In this document: positions 61,353-64,000 of the stretch, in pieces
Layout of the letters: each line of letters starts with the position of its first letter
Position numbering within the stretch: the first letter of the stretch is position 1
NCBI GenBank assembly: GCA_020639155.1
Contig: JACKHF010000002.1
Location: 1 to 64,000, forward strand
From: Phycisphaeraceae bacterium
GTDB lineage: Bacteria; Planctomycetota; Phycisphaerae; Phycisphaerales; UBA1924
Direction of reading: 5' to 3'
Length of the DNA: 64,000 nucleotides
Made by a program: the position numbers and the translations under genes
The notes under the pieces: generated by a model
Databases searched by the model: none
Seen by the model: only the letters and a program-made list of their open reading frames with translations
What the model was told of the DNA's origin: nothing

Positions 61353-61769
61353 ATGCTGAGAATAGCAGGAATCAGCACAATGTCTGTTTGCGATGTATGT
61401 GGTTGACAGGAAGTCGGAAGAAACTCCCTGCTTTGGACTTCACCAAGGCAGCGGCATTGAGTTATCGGGCGAGTGTATCGGCAAACCCCTCGCATTTGGA
61501 ACGTCGTTTACGTAGACTTCCAGACTGCACATGACGCGCTGTGAGTCGAATGCTTGTGCGGGGAGCAAAGCGACTCGCGCGACTGGTATGTTCGGCTGCG
61601 CATGCGGGTTGGCTTGGCTGGGGTCAACGAGACGCAGCTCCGATTCGATCGCAAGCACACTCATTGTAATGCTGCACTGATTGACTGGTCGTGTGTGTAA
61701 AACGACCCCAGGTACTGGCTTACAAACCGGGTGTCCAAGAGTTCGCTGAACGAACAGGCATGACCACAG
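61353..61769. other. Intergenic region, 417 bp
   Basis: Between the EEP gene and the GNAT gene. A minus-strand reading frame of 74 residues (61664-61440, starting MSVLAIESELRLVDPSQANP) is open, but it has no ribosome binding site and no recognisable similarity, so it is not called as a gene. No terminator for the GNAT operon was clearly seen. Confidence 0.3.
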
Positions 61770-62393
61770 CTAGCATGCAAGCCTCATGCAATGAAACTGC
61801 ATGCTCGTCTTGGGAATCGAGAATGTGTGGTCTACTTTGAATCCGTGCGACGAGTACAACCGTATTGCTGGTTCGTTCTCACAGGCAACGTTCAACTGGA
61901 ACATTGTAAATCCAAGCTGTGCTCCACGCAGCAGAAAAGCCTTAAGCAGAGGCGTTGAAAGCCCTTTGCCTCTCACAGAGGGTGTGATGCCAAAGTGGCT
62001 GAGCAGATAGGTAGCGCTTGGCACGCTTGGAAACGTGGCGTATGCGTCACGAAATCTGTTGCTCCGCTCTGCGTGCTGCTCCCGTGGAACAGCTCTGATA
62101 AATGCGAGCGCATCCGATGTTGCACAAAGCTGCATTTGCTTTCCGCTGATTCCAATGAACCCGCCGATAGGAGTGCTCTCTTGCAAGCCAACAGTAACTC
62201 TGCCGAGCCAGCGAAGCGACGCGCGCTGGTTCATCAACTTGTTGACAAAGGTTTGTGCGTTTTCACGCCCCTCATGGAGCCAAGAGGAAAAGGGTTCTTC
62301 AGCATCAAGCAACCAACTTGCAACGGACTCGGCATACTTTCCTTGCAGTTCGTCAGTATCAAGATTGACTGTTTTCATCATTGGCACTGTCAT
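61770..62393 (-). CDS. GNAT acetyltransferase coupled to a carrier protein
   Basis: A 207-residue protein. The N-terminal half is helical (LQGKYAESVASWLLDAEEPFSSWLHEGRE). The GNAT core is in the C-terminal half: YLLSHFGITPSVRGKGLSTPLLKAFLLRGAQLGFTMFQLNVACENEPAIRLYSSHGF, with the acetyl-CoA loop RGKGLS. Its ATG at 62393 overlaps the carrier gene stop as ATGA, so the two are translationally coupled. It may act on the aminoacyl or acyl group held by the carrier, but the substrate is unknown. Last gene of the operon. Confidence 0.75.
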   Translation of the reverse strand: MTVPMMKTVNLDTDELQGKYAESVASWLLDAEEPFSSWLHEGRENAQTFVNKLMNQRASLRWLGRVTVGLQESTPIGGFIGISGKQMQLCATSDALAFIRAVPREQHAERSNRFRDAYATFPSVPSATYLLSHFGITPSVRGKGLSTPLLKAFLLRGAQLGFTMFQLNVACENEPAIRLYSSHGFKVDHTFSIPKTSMQFHCMRLAC

Positions 62394-62665
62394 GCCTGAG
62401 CCTTCCATTGTTGTTCAAGAAAGTCAGTCAGCGGCCCGAGTTGCGTCATCCGTTCGGGATCCATGTCTTCGAGGTCAACGGCTTGCCCGAACTCGTCTTC
62501 CAATGCGCCCATCATCTCAAGAATGCCCAATGAGTCAATGATGCCCTCCCTCAGCAGGTCATACGAATCGTCAATACTTGATACGTCGACGTTGTGCTGC
62601 TCAAAGCGATCTGCGAAATGGATAAGCAGGAATGCGCGGATCTGTTCTGCGGATGGTGTCGTCAT
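62390..62665 (-). CDS. Acyl/peptidyl carrier protein
   Basis: A 91-residue carrier with the phosphopantetheine site EGIIDSLGILEMM (Ser in DSLG) and the usual four-helix length (FLLIHFADRFEQHN...FGQAVDLEDMDPERM). It would carry an aminoacyl or acyl thioester made by the adjoining adenylation enzyme. Both of its ends overlap its neighbours (ATGA at 62662-62665 and 62390-62393), so the three proteins are made in step. Confidence 0.85.
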   Translation of the reverse strand: MTTPSAEQIRAFLLIHFADRFEQHNVDVSSIDDSYDLLREGIIDSLGILEMMGALEDEFGQAVDLEDMDPERMTQLGPLTDFLEQQWKAQA

Positions 62666-64000
62666 GCCTTGTTCTCCAGAGTTGCAATCAGCGCCTTGCG
62701 ATCCACTTTGCCGTTTGCATTCCGAGGAAACTTCGCAAGTGATCGGTACTCGCGCGGAACCATGTACGGAGGCAATCGAAGCTTTACGCGTTCATCGAGC
62801 GAGGCAACGTCGAGTGCGTCTGTTTCAACAAAGGCAACGATACCACCCGCACCGTTCGGTGTTATCGGCCAGCCTACGGCTACTGCTGTTGGAGCACCTG
62901 TTTCGTCGATAAGCACGACTTCAATTTCTCCAGGCTCAATGCGGAATCCTCGCATTTTTATCTGGTTGTCGACTCGACCAAGGAATGTCATTGGCTTGCC
63001 CGCAGCGGGATTTCTGACAAGATCACCAGTCCTGTAGAAAGTCTCCGATCTACCCGAGATGCGGACAAACGCAGCAGATGTTTTTTCAGGATCGTGCAGG
63101 TAGCCAGTTGCAAGCTGTGGTCCTGTGCAGATGAGTTCTCCAGCTTCGCCTGGTGCAACCGGTTTCATATGCTCATCAACAACTATCGCTTCCATGTTGT
63201 GGAACGGCTCACCAATTGGCACAGTGCCAAGCTCTGCCTCGTCAGGTGTTTTGTTCTCATCAAATCTGTAAACGGTGCAAGCGATTGTTAGTTCGGTTGG
63301 TCCATACAGATTTTCAATCACAGAGTTTGGCGCGGCTTTCTGCCATACTTGCGAGAGCGCGACAGGAAGTGCTTCGCCACAGAACAGGCTCCATCGCAAC
63401 AGCGGATAGCGATCGGGTTTGACCATCCCGAACTGCTGCATGAATGTCGCGACGGAAGGAACAGAAAACCACACGGTCAGTCCCGCGTCTCGCACAAACT
63501 TCCCGGGTGCAACAACTTCCTTCGCAGTGGGGCAGCAGAGACATGCGCCGTGTGTCCAGGCCATGAACATATCAAAGACAGATAGATCAAACGTCATATC
63601 AAAGCATTGTGAGAGACGATCCTCATGCGTGATGTTGTACCGAAGCTGGGCAGCGCTCACAAAGGCGTCGACGTTCGCACGTGTGAGCGAGACACCCTTT
63701 GGTGCTCCGGTGCTACCCGAAGTGTAAAGAACGTACGCTTCGGGCCTGTGCGGAATCAATGTTGGATCAAACGATTTGGCAGTGTCATGAACTTCATCTA
63801 ACTCTAATGCACCCACAAATGAGTGCTTCGGGAACTGTGAACGCAGATCTGATGTGTCATCCTTGTGTGGGAGCACGAGAAGCAGCGATCGATCAATGCC
63901 TGCAAGAAGCTCTGAGAGTTGCGTTTCGGACCTTTCATCCACAATCACGATGCTGCAGCCCGAGTGATTCAGCATAATCCTTGTGCGATCGACCGGGTAT
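62662..64000 (-). CDS. Amino acid adenylation enzyme (AMP-dependent synthetase), partial
   Basis: The frame is open to the window edge: before the ATG at 63975 it reads YPVDRTRI, a typical adenylation-domain lead-in (AYPxDRxxxML), so the N-terminus lies outside. Present: VLYTSGSTGAPKGVSLTRANV (A3), FDMTFDLSVFDMFMAWTHGACL (A4), NLYGPTELTIACTVYRF (A5), GELICTGPQLATGYL (A6), FYRTGDLVR (A7), FLGRVDNQIKMRGFRIEPGEIE (A8) and NANGKVDRKAL (A10 with Lys). Substrate-pocket residues cannot be read reliably. It resembles stand-alone NRPS-type A domains and DltA. Coupled with the carrier protein gene. Confidence 0.88.
   Translation of the reverse strand, partial: YPVDRTRIMLNHSGCSIVIVDERSETQLSELLAGIDRSLLLVLPHKDDTSDLRSQFPKHSFVGALELDEVHDTAKSFDPTLIPHRPEAYVLYTSGSTGAPKGVSLTRANVDAFVSAAQLRYNITHEDRLSQCFDMTFDLSVFDMFMAWTHGACLCCPTAKEVVAPGKFVRDAGLTVWFSVPSVATFMQQFGMVKPDRYPLLRWSLFCGEALPVALSQVWQKAAPNSVIENLYGPTELTIACTVYRFDENKTPDEAELGTVPIGEPFHNMEAIVVDEHMKPVAPGEAGELICTGPQLATGYLHDPEKTSAAFVRISGRSETFYRTGDLVRNPAAGKPMTFLGRVDNQIKMRGFRIEPGEIEVVLIDETGAPTAVAVGWPITPNGAGGIVAFVETDALDVASLDERVKLRLPPYMVPREYRSLAKFPRNANGKVDRKALIATLENKA

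Noticed and set aside
61440..61664. 74-residue minus-strand frame in the 417-bp gap
   Set aside because: No ribosome site, no family similarity and no conserved context; kept only as a note in the gap entry.

Overview
This 64 kb window reads as chromosomal DNA of a planctomycete, most probably of the class Phycisphaerae. The grounds are several lineage traits together: secreted proteins ending in a Cys-rich duplicated dockerin-like tag (CYADCD...FDYICFGNAY...GCP), a large-protein N-terminus of the FERLEARQLL type, a pseudopilin with an H-X9-DG-type C-terminus, a VPMPA/PEP-CTERM-like sorting tail, small membrane proteins with a CxNCGY...CPECG zinc ribbon, and an EF-Tu whose switch I reads KTVTI where most bacteria have RGITI. 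This is inference from recalled family features; no database search was run.

Layout. 1-340: the 3' end of a tyrosine recombinase that runs into a convergent tRNA-Asp. 0.5-12 kb: envelope genes (secreted proteins, lipoproteins, an EF-hand protein, an orphan AtpI-like protein, a polysaccharide polymerase-like protein, a secreted EEP-family hydrolase, a CusF-like copper lipoprotein). 12-16 kb (minus strand): a family-4-type uracil-DNA glycosylase without its Fe-S cysteines, a cysteine desulfurase-like enzyme, a coupled 66-residue ORF and a sugar-nucleotide epimerase with a long disordered tail. 16-20 kb (plus): tsaB and two signalling proteins (HDOD and receiver/GAF). 20.5-21.6 kb: an AT-richer gene for a membrane-anchored coiled-coil protein with a phage tail-collar-like end. 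21.7-25.5 kb: a translation/secretion cluster, tRNA-Thr, tuf, rpmG, tRNA-Trp, secE, nusG, followed by a terminator instead of rplK.

25.6-40 kb: a 1515-residue AsmA-like protein, a CTERM-tailed protein, ychF, a divergent protein kinase, an RNHCP protein, small membrane proteins and lipoproteins, a methyltransferase with an added beta-sandwich domain, a DUF1801 protein with a histone H1-like tail, a tRNA-Cys with a long (class II-like) variable arm, and rpsP. 40-49.6 kb: a CPA-type antiporter, a PstS-like dockerin-tagged protein, a pseudopilin, a PLP decarboxylase, a lipoprotein and a GNAT. 49.9-54.4 kb: four tandem secreted genes with the dockerin-like tag; a sixth tagged gene is an EEP hydrolase at 60.2-61.4 kb. 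54.5-61.4 kb also holds an M24 peptidase, a tricorn-like protease and a SixA-like phosphatase. 61.8-64.0 kb: a coupled GNAT, carrier protein and adenylation enzyme set that runs off the window.

The most notable observations are the family of six tagged exoproteins, the class II-like tRNA-Cys, the cysteine-poor UDG, the EF-Tu switch I variant, the membrane/tail-collar protein on AT-rich DNA, and the stand-alone adenylation-carrier-acetyltransferase operon. No rRNA, CRISPR array or insertion sequence was seen.
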